A program made the position numbers and the translations under genes. A stretch of 64,000 nucleotides of DNA from Azolla caroliniana (lineage: Eukaryota; Polypodiophyta), in the NCBI GenBank assembly GCA_043228905.1, contig JBHGNT010000003.1, forward strand, positions 21,266,001 through 21,330,000, read 5' to 3'. This document shows positions 1-12,982 of the stretch, one piece after another. The notes under the pieces are model-generated. The model ran no database searches, had not been told where the DNA came from, and was given only the letters and a program-made list of their open reading frames with translations. Every line of letters starts with the position of its first letter. Position 1 is the stretch's first letter.

Positions 1-323
1 CTAAAACATAGATAAACCACCCAACAAAAAGTCAAGGTTATGTCAAGTATAGCAAAAATCACTGAAGAGAAAGTCAATGAATGTCTTAAGAAATGAACAT
101 GTACATATCAAAAACATTAAGCATCTTGTCTTTATAAGTATACAATCAACTGAAAAACATTCAAAACACAGGTCGAGGATATAAAAAATGTTCCAAAAAA
201 CTGTTGAGGTCATGTATATGAAAAGCACTGAAGGAAATATTTAAGATTGTGTATACCAAAGACACAGGAGAAAAAGTCAAGGTCATACATATGAAAAACA
301 ATGAAATCTAAAGATTGTCTTAC

Positions 324-3300
324 CCTTGTTTGAACCATTCCGAAACGCTGCATCCTGAAGTTGCGGACTGTATTTTCAATATGTACAGCTGAAATATCAC
401 CTTGAAGAATGCGTCGTAATGTGTGATCAATAACACAGTAAGTCCCTGTTCTTCCTATACCAGCACTGCAAAAATGGTACATGTAAGTCATTAGGGTAAA
501 CCTAAATCTCTAAACGACCAACATATAAGGAACCAGATGATGTATGGAATTTCGGGTTACAACTTTCCGAGTTCTAAAACACATTAAATGGTGGAAAAAT
601 GAGTTTGTGATGAGTTTCTAACGGCATAACCTGCCTTAACAAATAACTTGTAGCAAACACAGCTGAATCTACATGATTATTGATGACCCTTCGAAAGCAT
701 CTTGCCTTCATGTTCCTTTGTAAGGTAAGATTCATCTTCTTTATCAATCAATAGGGGTGGCCAAAGATGGTCTTCTTAAGTGTAAAGACAAGTATTATTG
801 GAGATAATATGGCATTAAAAATATCCCTGGGATTTTCATGTGGTTCCACATAACGAACCACCATGAACTAGGTGTGTGTCTCTGTATTCCCCAAGAAAAG
901 GTTTGAAGATCGCATATTGCAAATAGGAAACTATGAAGAGAGTGCACATTACAAAATGAAGAATCCTTAGTAAAAATCTAATTTATTGGAAAAGCTTGGT
1001 GAGCTGAGTATGTGTGCATGCTGCTATACGATTCCTGCACAAATTATCAACCACCAAGAGTAGAAATGTAGATATTATATCAGGCATTTGGTGAATCACT
1101 TCTACTAACAGCATACTGAAGTCAATACAAATCCGTTTTTGGCAAGACATTGGTCCAAGCTACACCTGTGGCTTTCAGGAAAATGTAGCTGCCTATACTC
1201 ATATCAGAGAAGGTACCTAACATGGTGTGACTAGAAGGTACACAGTTTCAATGCAACATTAGCATTCATTATAGTACAAGGAATACCCTGAGCGCCTTCA
1301 ATAAACTACCCTGACAATGAAATAGCATAAATGAAAATAGAAAGTAGAAATTGAAACTTACCTGCAATGAACCACGAAAGGGCCAAAGTTGGAAGGCAAA
1401 TTGTGCAAAGTTCTAAACACAGCTCTTACAGATGTCGAGGATTCTGGAACACCATAATCAGGCCAATCCAAATGCAAATGCAGAACAGGAACTGGCGTAG
1501 AGTCTTCTCTCTATGCAAACATATGTAATGAAGAAAATCAAAAGAACATTCAAACAATTGGCAGTATTCAAGATAAAAAATGAACACCAACTATTATTAT
1601 TGCGCCTTTATTTGTAACATTCTATCCTATTGATACCATAATCACCCTTGTTTGACACCCATGGTGCTCATAAATTTTCCAGAAAATCCCTCCTCTAATA
1701 TCAACTTCCATTTACCTTGTGGTATAAGCAAGCCATTGATTTGCCATACAGCAACCATTCTGCCTACATTCTCTCGTGTGAATGCTTATGGTTATATCCA
1801 ACTCACTCTATAGATTGCTCAATGTGATTTCAGTGCATTCACTAATTTCATATCCTCAGACACTGTCAAGCAGTCTTGCTATACACGAATATAACTGCAA
1901 AAATCTAGATGTACAGCCGGCTTTCTTTTCTTTTCTTCTAGTGTCTTCACCCAAATTCCAGCATATGCTGGGGTAGTCTCTGTTCTTCAAGAATTATGTA
2001 TCCATTCCTTAGCATTTCAGAGTCCAATTTTGCATTTCTAAGAATAATTTAAGGACATGTTTTTTTTTATAATCTCAAGTGTTCACACTCCGTTGCTGAT
2101 TGGCAAGAGACCCACAGTGCAGATATAGTTTTCAAGACAAAAGTTCACCCACCCGGTTTGGAAATGCAAGCTGAGGCTCTTGTTCATTATGCTTTATAGT
2201 GTCTTTTAGTAAGGTTAAGATGCCACTAAAAGTATTTTTTATCTTCCAAAGCAGAAGGTACAAGTCCTAGAAGGCTACATGATTGGAGGAAACACGAACA
2301 ATCTTTTATCAATATAATACATGTCACCAATATGATCTAGCCAGTGTTTCATAATACTCATGCAGAACCTGAAGAGTAATGTTCAAGCACTACCTCTTAT
2401 GACAATGGGAAGTGTTTTTTCAGGGGAAAGAAGTATAGGAGGAAAATTATATTAGCATCCACTGGAGGCCAGAATCAATCTATGGAACGTCTTATTACAA
2501 ATTACTGCACAAGCAAGAAATGTAACAGCATATGTTGAAGCACATAAAATTATATAAACATCCTTTCGAGGCTAAACCTAACCTATGGCACATCTTATTA
2601 TGAATTACAGCAGATGCAAGAAATGTGATCAGATACTGAGGGTACAGAGTAAAGGCTAGGAGCAGCCGGCAAGATGGTGAAAGGCATTGTGAGTGGACTA
2701 TGGGGAACAGGCTCAAATGAACATACAAAAGAGAAAGACTATAAGGGTGAAAAATGGATAAGAAAATGACAGAGGATAGAGTAATTGGCTGGCTTTAGGC
2801 CTCCATAAATGGAGGCAGTTCGGTGAGTATAGGCTTCCAACTCCTTTACATGAAAACAATTGATTGTGTTAGGACCCTACTGAACTCCATAACCAACGAA
2901 CCATACTAATATATGTGATAGATGTAGTATCATAACTCCAGGGTACTGAAGAATCATCAAATTTCTACACATCTCAGAAAGAACATGAAAAGATTATGAG
3001 GGATTAACATAAATCTAGAGTTAAATACTAACATAATAAAAAAGGTTTAGGATCCAGCACCTAGGCTCAAATATCATATTAGAAATCATAGGGGAAATAA
3101 GAAATGATAAAAAAACGCATAAAAGTGAGTCAACAAGGTCATAAACCAAGCTACAAAAAAGTACATGTCTATGAGCAGCCTGTGAGAGTGAGAAGCCTCA
3201 TAAGTATGTAGTAGGAAACAGGATCAAATGTGGCTGTAACTAGAAGGATGAAAGCTAACTGGACTCTGGAAAATGATTGGTGAAGGAGACATTATATGAG

Positions 3301-6300
3301 CCCCAACTTAAGAGCAATTGGCCAACTGGAGGCCTCAATAAATGGGAGGTGTTAGGTGAGTATACACTCCCAATTACCTACTCAAAATGAGGGAAATTAA
3401 TTGTGTCCATACCCAGCTCCATAATGAAATTAACCATACTATCAGATATATGGCAGTAAGTAGCCCTAATCAGCTGATTGTTGCAGCATCCCAACTCTAG
3501 AGATGTAAATATTTCTGGAACGACTACTGGAGAGACAAAAATATATGAAAACCTCGTCAGAGGCCAAAACTGGCCTATGAGACAATGGGAATATCTTAAA
3601 AAGTTAAACCCTCTTTGCAAACAACAAACCATGTTTATGAGGTTTTGCAGTTGCATTGTCACCTTTCAACAATTTCATTCTGCCTTTTGATTTCTAGCAA
3701 GAACAGTTCCAAGCCTTGTTAATTTTCGTATTCCATTCTCTTGCAATGTGGACCAAAGCCTTGTTTGAAGAGGCAGTGCTATCTCCCCCTTATTGCATAA
3801 AAATCAAGACAACAACAAATGTAGAGATTCTCAGACTCCACATTCTAATGGCACAATTGGTAGATCCATTCTTCCATTAGATTTTCATATATGGCTGCCT
3901 GCCTCAATATCTAACTGATGAGCAAAGTACTAAGCCGCCATATCAAATTATGGTGCAAATGAGACAGATGCATATCTATATTAGGGGCCTGATGATAAAT
4001 CCATCCCCTGATGTGTAATAGAGAGGGCACCATAGCAGGCTACCCTCCTACCAAGAGGTGATGTGGGGCTAATCCACATTCTTCCATTATCCAATTTAAT
4101 AATATCAGTTCTATTCTTTTCCACTTTGGTCATGTCCAATTGTAAACAATCTGAGAGAGAGAGAGAGAACAAAAGAAAGAAAGATTTTCATGTATACCTC
4201 CAAATTCTTGATCTCCAGCAACCGTTGTACAACTGCATTCTTTGTGGTAATAGTTGATTTGTTTGTTATTTTGAACCTTCCATGAGTTTGGGATTGTTGT
4301 ACTTGGGCAGGAAAATAATTCCCACATTTCACCATCTGAAATAGGCAACTTCATATATGTTTAAGTCTCTGAGCTACTATACTTGAATATTCTTAATATT
4401 CAAACATTAGGAAAACGACAATAAATACCTCAGTATTTTTATCAACAAGATCTGTCAACATAACTATGACAGGACATTCTTGCTGCACTACCATCTCCCA
4501 AAAATCCACGTATGTATTTGGTAACGGTCCTTGTGTTGCAATAAATTTTGGCAAATTTTCTTGAGTAGAATCCTAAAGATAATGAAATTCTGTTAATTTA
4601 CCGAACTGTATCATAAGTTTAGATGATTGCCCACTCCTTTCAGGCATGTAAGCTTACAATTAAATGAGTATGAATGAAAACGTACCACAATATAGTTTGC
4701 ATTGATGTAAGATGTAAGACCACTTGCCTTCTCCTCCAGTATGACCCTTGTATCATCATCTTGATTTATTCATCAAGACCACCAAAAGTATTACTCAAGT
4801 GAAACCATTTAAAATATTTGTAAATCCATGACTAACATAAATGCATACATGGTAAGATATCAAGGTAGCGATTTTTTGGTAAGTTGCTCTCCAACCTCCC
4901 CACAACACAAGCCTGAAGCTTATTGACTTGCAACTTATTTGACTGGAAAACGTTCAGTTACTTGTCAGTACATAATACATGTGCATGTTTGAGGCAGCAA
5001 AAACATACTCATTCTTATGACCCTTGGCTATGTTCTGAGTGTTTGTGAAAGCATCTAAAACTTTAATGAACTATAATCTACAGCTTTTAATTTAAGGGGG
5101 CTGATAACAAATATCAATTTTACACAATTAAACATATTAATGAACGAAGTATCATTGCTAACATAGTCATGTGGAACAAGGATCAAGGGAGGGAATGGCA
5201 TGTACAAAACAAAATGTCTATCACAGCATTAGAATAAGTCAAATAAGTATAGAGAACAGTCAAATCACTAAAAGCACCACACAATTCAGCATCATTGCAA
5301 TCTAGATTGTATGTATGCAAAGCTTATACCAATTTATATGGAATCAGAATGATAAATTCCTACCCAGCATTGATTCACTCCACCAGAAACCTCATACTAC
5401 ATTGCTACAGGACCAGACATTGCAAATGCGTAGAGAATAATTAGCAAGTCCATGGTTAATCATGGCAAAGGCACATTGGGAAGCCACCAAGTCATTTACG
5501 AGATATTTGAAGGGGGGAAAGGTAAATGTCTATGTTATGGAAAGGGTCCATTGGGAGTCATTAGCAGGTTCATGGTTAACCAGGGCAAGGCATATTGAGA
5601 AGCCATCACATTAAATATGACATATGTGAAGGGAAAAAAAGTAAATGTCTATGTTATTGAAAGGGTCCATTAAAACTACATGGATTCTCTGACTACGATA
5701 TTGTAGCTGATACGGTGGATATACACAAATCTACTACTGGATATGTATTAATGCTTTCCAGTGGTGCACTCCCATTGTGTTCCAGATTGCCAAGGATTGT
5801 TGCATTGTCTACAACTGAGGCTCCATATATTTCAGTGATCAAGGCTTCCAAGCAGCCATATGGTTAGCACATCTCTGGAATGAGCTCGGTCTAGTTGAGA
5901 GAACACCACTCCTACATTGTGATGGGCAGAGAGCACCATATTCTTGGATACAAATGGTATGTTTCATGCACACACTATGCCCTTTGATGTGCAGTATCAC
6001 TCCATCAAGGAGGTGATAGAGGATGGGCTCATCTCATGACAAAAAATAGACCTCTTCCCTGAGTACACTACCCTTGGACAAAACAAGGAGATGACTAGTC
6101 TGTGCCAATATGGCAATGGCTTGCACAAGCTTCAAAAGCATCGGGAATCAACCCATCTATTAGCACATGGAGCATTGAGTCAGCCACGTATCATTGAATT
6201 GTTCCATAGGCCCACAGCAATGCTGATGAATTATCATTGTGTGAGTAGAGGAGTGCTGACAACAATCGAGACCATCAGTACCAGATCATGGAAAACATTG

Positions 6301-7673
6301 CTCAGCATATCTGAGTTGCTCCAGGGCATCCACCAGGCCATGGAGAACATTGTTCATCATATCCAAGCTGTGCATAAAGACACCCAGATGAAGTTCGTTC
6401 TTCATCATAGACTCACTAAACCATGCCAATCAACATCAGATACCATGTCCCCTCACCACCATTAATCCCATGCATTGTAGTTGTGGACTTCAAGCTTGTA
6501 AAACCATCTTCCAAATCATTACCGATTATGAAACCACCTTGTGCAATAAGATCATTATCAGGAATCTTTAGAAACCTAGAGTTTTCAGTATGCATAACCT
6601 GAAGATACCTGCATTTATAACCACTGATTTGTTCCATAGGCCGACTTCGATCTCTACTAGACATTAATGTATCTTTATTCTCATATTTGTCATTTTGAAT
6701 TGAACTTATTGCTGAAGTTCAGATTTTAGCATTGATGTTTCCAATATGCTCTAGCATCCAATAGCATTGTTATTTCATCATCTCATGAGTGACATACTCT
6801 ACCTCAAACAGGATCAAGTGAATCTATAATTTTAATTAATAAACATTTAGTCTTTTCATGCCATTCTCCATATGGGCTGACTATAATGCAAGCGATCATA
6901 ATAATTCATCGAGGGCTTTTATACAGTAGCCGCACATGGATCTCTATCTTTGAGCATGCAATCATGATAATACATAATGATCAAGATCCACCTAGCTCAG
7001 TGTAAGAAGGTTGGTTGGTTTTGAGGCATTGAGAGTGCAATGGCAAAAACTATTGACATTGTTGTATGAATATCCAATTTACACAAGACAGACATAGGGA
7101 AAAAACTTTTCCAGGTGCTAACATTGTCATCTGCCACCATAACATTTCACACACAACGACAAATTAGAAATGGTGTACCCTCTTTGCCTTTTATACTACA
7201 TATCTCTTTCAACAACCAAATGAGACCGGGAAGTTTTATTTACCAAGAATACCCCACCATAACATTTCATACACAACCACTAATTAGTATTTCGGGGTGA
7301 ATTTTTGGCTATGCATTTTTCGGGTTAAATTAAATGATATGCATTAATCATGATTCAAAGGTTGAATAAACGGTTACTAAATCATTCCAATCATCATGAT
7401 TAGGAGGCCCAAACAAGGAAACAGAATTGTGAGACCAAAAAAATAAAATAAAAGCATGGTCAAAGAATAAGAGGGTGAACACACCAGAAGGAAGTCGAAC
7501 TCTTTGTCAATGACTGGTTGAAGGCTACGGCCAGATGCGTTGAGTTTCTTGAGAAGGTGAACGACAGCATTTTGGCAGAGATTCACTTGCTTGGGGGTTA
7601 GTACAGGAAGGGTACTGGTGATACCATTGCTAGGGTTTAAGGCGAGGTTGCGAATATGCTCGATTCGATCCAT
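324..7673 (-). CDS. PTP1: PTP1-like protein tyrosine phosphatase, seven exons seen, 3' end outside window
   Basis: Cytosolic-type classical tyrosine phosphatase; it removes phosphate from phosphotyrosine, and in plants the single PTP1 family acts on MAP kinases. Exons, in gene order: 7485-7673, 4849-4912, 4689-4759, 4429-4572, 4198-4335, 1362-1510 and 324-465, all with GT-AG borders and consistent phase (about 299 residues). Visible signatures are KNRY, the FIATQGPLP segment, the WPDYGVP general-acid loop and the catalytic [10 protein letters not shown] loop, with Cys and Arg present; the codon for the Ser after Cys is split by an intron. The last seen exon ends at MVQTR with a donor, so the C-terminal exon lies left of position 1. 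The start chosen is the ATG of MDRIEH at 7673. An upstream in-frame ATG at 8000 would add an Arg-Glu run translated from a GA microsatellite and is less likely. The 2.6-kb first intron holds a Copia remnant. Confidence 0.9.
1511..4197. other. Long intron of the phosphatase gene with a diverged internal duplication
   Basis: No coding exon is recognised here. About 2752-2930 and 3270-3460 are diverged copies of one segment: both contain a 'gg(a)ggcctc..ataaatgg.agg' core, a 'ggtgagtata' stretch and a later 'aaccatacta' stretch. A second shorter pair lies at about 2488-2545 and 2582-2635. A short GA microsatellite is at 4151-4168. Nothing else is seen. Confidence 0.4.
5440..6060 (+). mobile_element. 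Dead Copia fragment (end of reverse transcriptase and RNase H)
   Basis: Frame by frame, the plus strand reads [20 protein letters not shown], then [49 protein letters not shown] and [20 protein letters not shown]. These match the end of Copia RT/RNase H in order, including the ALSTTEA motif. Stops and shifts break it. The first part is tandemly duplicated with a unit of about 116 bp (about 5442-5556 and 5557-5670). It lies inside the first intron of the phosphatase gene, antisense to it. The 124-codon open frame just downstream (6091-6465) has no recognisable protein content. Confidence 0.75.
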
Positions 7674-7895
7674 GCTCACGGCAGGGACAGAGGAATACTT
7701 CCGGGAACCGAAAGAAGAAGAAGAAGAGGGAGGAGGGGGAGTGATGGGGGAGCCAAGGATGGTGGCGGATGAGTATGGGGCAGTGGAAGGGCTATTGGTT
7801 TGGGTTTGATGGGGACGGCCATTGTTGTTTTGGTAGGGGCTCACGCCACCGGCCTTGAGTGCGTTCCCCGTCTTGATGATCTTCGTTTTGTTCTT

Positions 7896-7900
<5 letters not shown>

Positions 7901-7964
<64 letters not shown>
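7901..7964. repeat. (CT)32 microsatellite
   Basis: Pure CT dinucleotide run of 64 bp, 230-290 bp upstream of the chosen phosphatase start, so probably in its 5' leader or promoter. On the gene strand it is GA. Confidence 0.95.
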
Positions 7965-7967
<3 letters not shown>

Positions 7968-8045
7968 CTCGATCTTCTTGACGGATGTGTGATCTCTCAC
8001 TGGCGATTTCTTGACCTCTGTTCTTCAACTTGGTGTCTCTGCTCT

Positions 8046-8172
8046 GCAGCTCTTCTTCTTCCTCTTCTTCCTCTTCTTCCTCTTCCTCTTCCTCTTCCTC
8101 TTCCTCTTCCTCTTCTTCTTCTTCTTCCTCTTCTGCTTCTTCTTCTGCTTCTTCTTCTTCTTCTTCTTCCTT
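8046..8172. repeat. TTC/TCC-rich polypyrimidine tract
   Basis: Almost uninterrupted pyrimidines on the plus strand (CTT and CCT triplets). The long Leu- or Ser-rich open frames in all three plus frames here are products of the repeat, not genes. Together with the CT run it gives about 270 bp of pyrimidine-biased DNA upstream of the phosphatase gene. Confidence 0.9.
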
Positions 8173-8244
8173 CTTCCCCTGCTGCAGCTGCCTCTGTTTT
8201 GTAGGGAGACTTTTAGAACAAATTGGAGACAGACTAGACTATTC

Positions 8245-8473
8245 ATACATTTGCGTATATGTATAATGTATGTATACATACATACTATACATACATTATA
8301 CATATATGTGTATACATATACATATATACGTAATACATACACATATACATAATTATATATGTATGTGTATATATATAATATATTATGTATAATTATACAT
8401 AAAATATATATACATACTATATGTACATATATGTGTATACATACACATATACATATATAATTATATATTATGT
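8245..8473. repeat. AT-rich TATG/CATA microsatellite region
   Basis: Alternating purine-pyrimidine sequence made of tatg, cata and tata units. It borders the left end of the foldback element; similar sequence resumes at 8789-8850, so the foldback element sits inside this microsatellite. Confidence 0.85.
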
Positions 8474-8788
8474 AGGGAAAAGTACCAGAATACCCCTGGA
8501 AGTTCGTCTATTTACCAGAATGCCCCTGGAAGTTCCAAATTTACCAAACTACCCCTATGTCCAAAGAATTACACTTTATGAAGTAATTATACACTCAAAT
8601 CTTTGGTAAATAGGGCTAGTTCGGGTCGATTTCTTCCATCTTTCGTAAATAGGGCTTGTAGATTTGAGTGTATAATTACTTTATAAAGTATAATTTTTTG
8701 GACATAGGGGTAGTTTGGTAAATTTGGAACTTCCAGGGGCATTCTGGTAAATATATGAACTTCTAGGGGTATCCTAGTACTTTTCCCT
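8474..8788. mobile_element. Foldback MITE-like element with 7-bp target duplication
   Basis: A 315-bp element that begins AGGGAAAAGTAC and ends with its exact complement GTACTTTTCCCT. The two arms (about 8474-8606 and 8656-8788) pair over about 130 bp with some mismatches, around a spacer of about 50 bp. Both flanks carry ATTATGT (8467-8473 and 8789-8795), a candidate 7-bp target duplication. There is no coding capacity. Superfamily uncertain: long arms and a 7-bp duplication would suit a Mutator-like foldback, but the AT-rich flank weakens the call. Confidence 0.75.
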
Positions 8789-8943
8789 ATTATGTATACT
8801 TATACATAATATAGATGTATAAATTATAATTATACATCATTATATATATGTCTTTTGTAGCCTCCTTGAGTGTGTCCTCCACTCCACAAAACATACACAC
8901 ATAACACAATCCATCCCACAGGGGCTATTCACACAAAGAATCC

Positions 8944-9334
8944 CACAAATTAACGAATGGGCTAGTTTTGGTCTTCGAAGATATTAATATTTCTTTCTTT
9001 CTTTCTTTCTTTCTCCTCGAGAGGAGGTCGAGTTTCTTTTATGCCAGCATCCTCTCCTCTGATCTTTCGGATATCACAAATTAACGAATGGGTCAGTTTT
9101 GGTCTTCAAAGACGTTAATATATCTTTCTTTCTTTCTTTCTCCTCGAGAGGAGGTTGAGTTTCTTTTATGCCAGCATCCTCTCCTCTGATCTTTCAGAGA
9201 TGAACCCCACAAATTAACGAATGGGTCAGTTTTAGTCTTCAAAGACGTTAATATATCTTTCTTTCTTTCTTTCTCCCCGAGAGGAGGTCGAGTTTTTTTT
9301 ATGCCAGCATCCTCTCCTTTGATCTTTCGGAGAT
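8944..9334 (+). repeat. Three tandem copies of a ~130-bp unit with retroelement-like 3' tail
   Basis: Copies at about 8944-9074, 9075-9207 and 9208-9334. Each starts CACAAATTAACGAATGGG, runs through GTCAGTTTTGGTCTTC, AAGACGTTAATAT and a TTTC microsatellite, then the palindromic CTCGAGAGGAGG, and closes with ATGCCAGCATCC and TCTTTCGGA. The inner part matches the 3' end of other repeats in this window. Confidence 0.85.
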
Positions 9335-9539
9335 CTGGAAAAAAAGAGGAAGAAGTGAAGCCTAATTCGTGTAGGGCTCACCATACTTTAATACGCAGGT
9401 TTTAAACATTGGAACATTCGAGGGCAATTGGAAACGAAAAGAGCATTTGAGCACATGGGATATTGGTCACGCTTATCATATTCGTCCTCATCTAAGGTGT
9501 ATTATTATATATGTTTTGTAGTTTTCGTATCGGTTGTAG

Positions 9540-10800
9540 ATGCCTTGCCTTGTATCTTTTCTTTCTCGATTTTGAAGAGGAATAAAATGATGTTCTCACT
9601 TGAGTAAACAAAGTTCAAAAAAACTTGATGATCTACAATGCCATCAACTTCTTCAAAGTATGTAGCATAGTATGAACCATACATGCATTCGCATTCGAGT
9701 ATGGTAAACATCCTCGAAGTATGGTCAATACCATACTTTTTGTATTCGTTATTTACTCTTATGGTAAAAAAGTGAGAAAAAAATTTAAAACATCAAAAAA
9801 ATAACAAAAAGGTTTTCATAACATATGCATTAGTTTGCAAACATACGAAAACAAATGTTTGAGCAAATGAATGTGAATATTACATTCTATGGTATGTAGA
9901 TTAGAAGATGGGTTTACCATTTCATCTTTTTGTCAAGAATAACGCACAAAGGAAACAATTGTATGGTTGCATCAATCTTATTGACTTTTTCCTCGTATGA
10001 AACATAGTTTTTTACCTAGAAATGACCTTGCTTCAAAAGGCGCCTATCTTTGCTTTCTTGAGATTGAAGTGAAAGGCATATTGGTTGTAGAATTCATGTA
10101 TCTTTGCTTTCTTGAGATTGAAGTGAAAGGCATATTGGTTGTAGAATTCATGTATCTTTGCTTTCTCAAAATTAAAGTAGAAGAAAGTGATGTCACAACT
10201 TGGGTAAACAAGCCATCGAAAGTCAAAATCTATAATGTCAACAAACTCTTCAATGTAGATCCTAAGATGTGAATGAAGTAACGACGCACAATTCTATCAA
10301 TCTAGTTGACATTTTCCTCATTGGAGGTGTGTTTTTTGACCTTTTACTTCCCTTCCTTTAGAAAGCTCTTTGACATAATCAACATAAGATTATTATCAGA
10401 AATTTCAGCACGTGCTTTTGGCTTCTAACTTTGTTGAAATTGAAGTGCGAGAAAGTATTATCATAGTTAATCTATTTTATGAGGTTAAGATGTCAATAAC
10501 TACGTACTTACGTCAAATCTAGTTTACGCTTGTAGGGTAACAACGTAGAGCTTGCACTCAGATTGCAAATGCATGCATGGTGGAAAATTTTATGCTCTTT
10601 TTTTTGTCATTTGATTTGCGACATGGGCACACATGCAGTGCTTAAATGGCCCCATTTCATGTTTTGATTGTTTCATTTACAATTGAAGTGGAAAGAATAT
10701 GGTGTCATAATTGAGTGAAGTCACTAATTTGAAGCAAACATAGTGATCTCCACATTGTTTCCTCTCATTCTTTCATCACTTAATAAGTAAACAAAGTCTC
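9540..10800. repeat. Degenerate local repeat array including 54-bp tandem unit
   Basis: At 10045-10098 and 10099-10152 a 54-bp unit beginning TATCTTTGCTTTCTTGAG is repeated exactly, and 10153-10190 is a partial third. Diverged relatives with a 'gaagt.gaaagaa..gtgtcat' core and a 'gggtaaacaa' stretch appear at about 9548-9665, 10155-10262, 10430-10510 and 10660-10790. Open frames here (9997-10272 plus, 9505-9711 minus) only reflect the repeat; no protein family is recognised. Confidence 0.6.
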
Positions 10801-12980
10801 CATGCATTTATGAGTTACAACAATAAGGTAGAAGGTATGCTCTTGCTAACATTCCCTTCTTGGATCCTACTATCCTAGATAACAAAACTTAGTATCGAGT
10901 AATGTTGTATATAATGAGCGTTTATTGAGTAATTGAGAAGACTTATTATTGCTATAGTCAATATTACAAGAAGAATCACACAATTACCCCCACCTTTTTA
11001 CATTCATGCTTCAAAATAAGGATTGGAGGCCCCAAGGTTGTGCACAACAAACTATATTTTTTGGTGGATTGGCCATGTCACACGTCTATACACAATCTTG
11101 CTAATGGCCTGACTCGCTTAAAATAGATTCATTGGCGATGTCTAATAATCCAAGTCATAGTTCATGTCTTGTGACGTGTGAAATTTGTATCGAAAGTGTG
11201 AGATGGTGTATGAGTACACACAAGGTCATACATTTTGGAAGACTCGAACTGGATTTTGTTACACATCTCCTATTTTCCAAATGTTTGATGCCATTTTGAC
11301 AAAGGTGGATTGATTTACTATTCAATGCACCAAGTCCATTGATAGCAATGAGACAATTGATTTGATAATGCAAGAAATATTCAAGCAAAATAAATTCCTA
11401 AGTGACATTCCCAAGATTGTGAGCCATTATTTATCTCAAAGATTTGGAAATTGTTGCTCAAGCTAATAGTATTCTTTTTGGAATATCTCTTCAAGCTATC
11501 ATCAACAGACTGGCCACCAAACTAAGTGTGCAATGCACATGTACAATAGTTTTTCATTTTTTCATCAACTATGATTAGGATGATCAGGATTACCATATTG
11601 CATTCTACAAAGTTTTCTTAGAATAGTTTAGTACATTTCTCCACCAAAACATACTCCATTCTTTGCTAGCATTGGCATTCATCCTCATAAGATAGCGTGA
11701 GTGTCTCAAAGTCTCAATAAATTGGATATTTAACTCCAAGAGCTTCAAGCCAAACTTTCTCATCATTTGCATATGTATCGCTTTAAGACAATCACGAGAA
11801 TTCCCATCAAGTCAAAGTTGAGATCGTTGTGTCAATTCTTTGGGGATCATAAGTCCATTAGTTGAATGAACCAATGTCACGTGTAAATTAGGAGAATTGA
11901 TGTATGGTATGGCAAGGATATATGAAAGTTAGGAGAATTAACATATATGGTATGACTAATATATGAAACTAATAGTTTGAAGTCATGACCTTTTGTGCTA
12001 TATCATAATTGTTTATTGTTGCAAGCGAATTATATCAAAATTGCTTCCTTATGGTTGCTCTTGACATGTTTTTTAGTAATCCATTAATTTAATGTGCTTG
12101 TTTTCAAATCTTACTATCCTCATTAATTTACCACAGTCATTATCAAGCCATGGTATTAGTGATCCATTAATTTACTACAAATACTTAATTCTTAGTCTCT
12201 ACTTCAACAACATACCAATTGAGCTCTTTCTCTCCCTCCTAATAACTTGTCACACCTAATTTTTCTTGTTGAATCCTGTGTGTGTGTTTGGCCATTGGCT
12301 ATTTCTCTCCTTCCCAACAATCACTCATTATTTTCTCTATTGAAACCTCTTTTTTGCCCCATAAATAGTATTGCACCAATTATGGAAGTCAAATTTACAA
12401 CAATACATGGACTATGATATCATGTCAACTCACCACAAAATTAACGAGGATTCTCACGATATCCCTCATCTCCATCTAGATACATCCATGGCTATGGGGC
12501 TATATAGTCCCATGCGGTAAAGATCAATGCAAATAATGGACACGATGCCTTGCCATCCTACAAATTCCTAATTCCTCATGTGCAACCTCCCAAATGTTTC
12601 CAATAAGGATAATTGCCATTCCAATATACCTTTTAAATGTTGAATGTGTCTTTCATCCCCATATTAAGCATAAAAACAAAGGCATTCTACATTTGCCAAT
12701 AAGGCCATAATCCCTACTAAAGGACTATCTCAAACTTTGGAGAAGACGTTATCAATTGCATACTACCAAACATCCATTGAAATGGAGATGTCAACACTCC
12801 ACTTATAGAACCCACATTGTTGAAACATATGGCATTGTAACATGGCATGCTCTACGATTGGACTTCAAATAAGATCAAACCTTTATATAAAAGTAGAGAT
12901 ATAAATAATGTAAACAACTACTAAACTATCATGGTAGGCTCACTAACAAGACTATTTGGATGTATAATTGCATGAAATAT
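10800..12980. other. Intergenic, nothing recognised
   Basis: AT-rich sequence with stops in all frames. No exon-like open stretch with splice borders, RNA gene or clear repeat was seen. Confidence 0.5.
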
Positions 12981-12982
12981 AA

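Noticed and set aside
6091-6465. 124-residue plus-strand open frame
   Set aside because: Follows directly on the dead Copia RNase H; no family similarity or splice support. Probably old element DNA.
7800-8352. Long Leu-, Ser- or Phe-rich open frames on the plus strand, and a Lys/Arg-rich one on the minus strand
   Set aside because: They translate the CT and TTC microsatellites in every frame; no conserved protein content.
10045-10190. CRISPR-like array
   Set aside because: Direct repeats are contiguous with no spacers, and the genome is a plant; these are tandem duplications.
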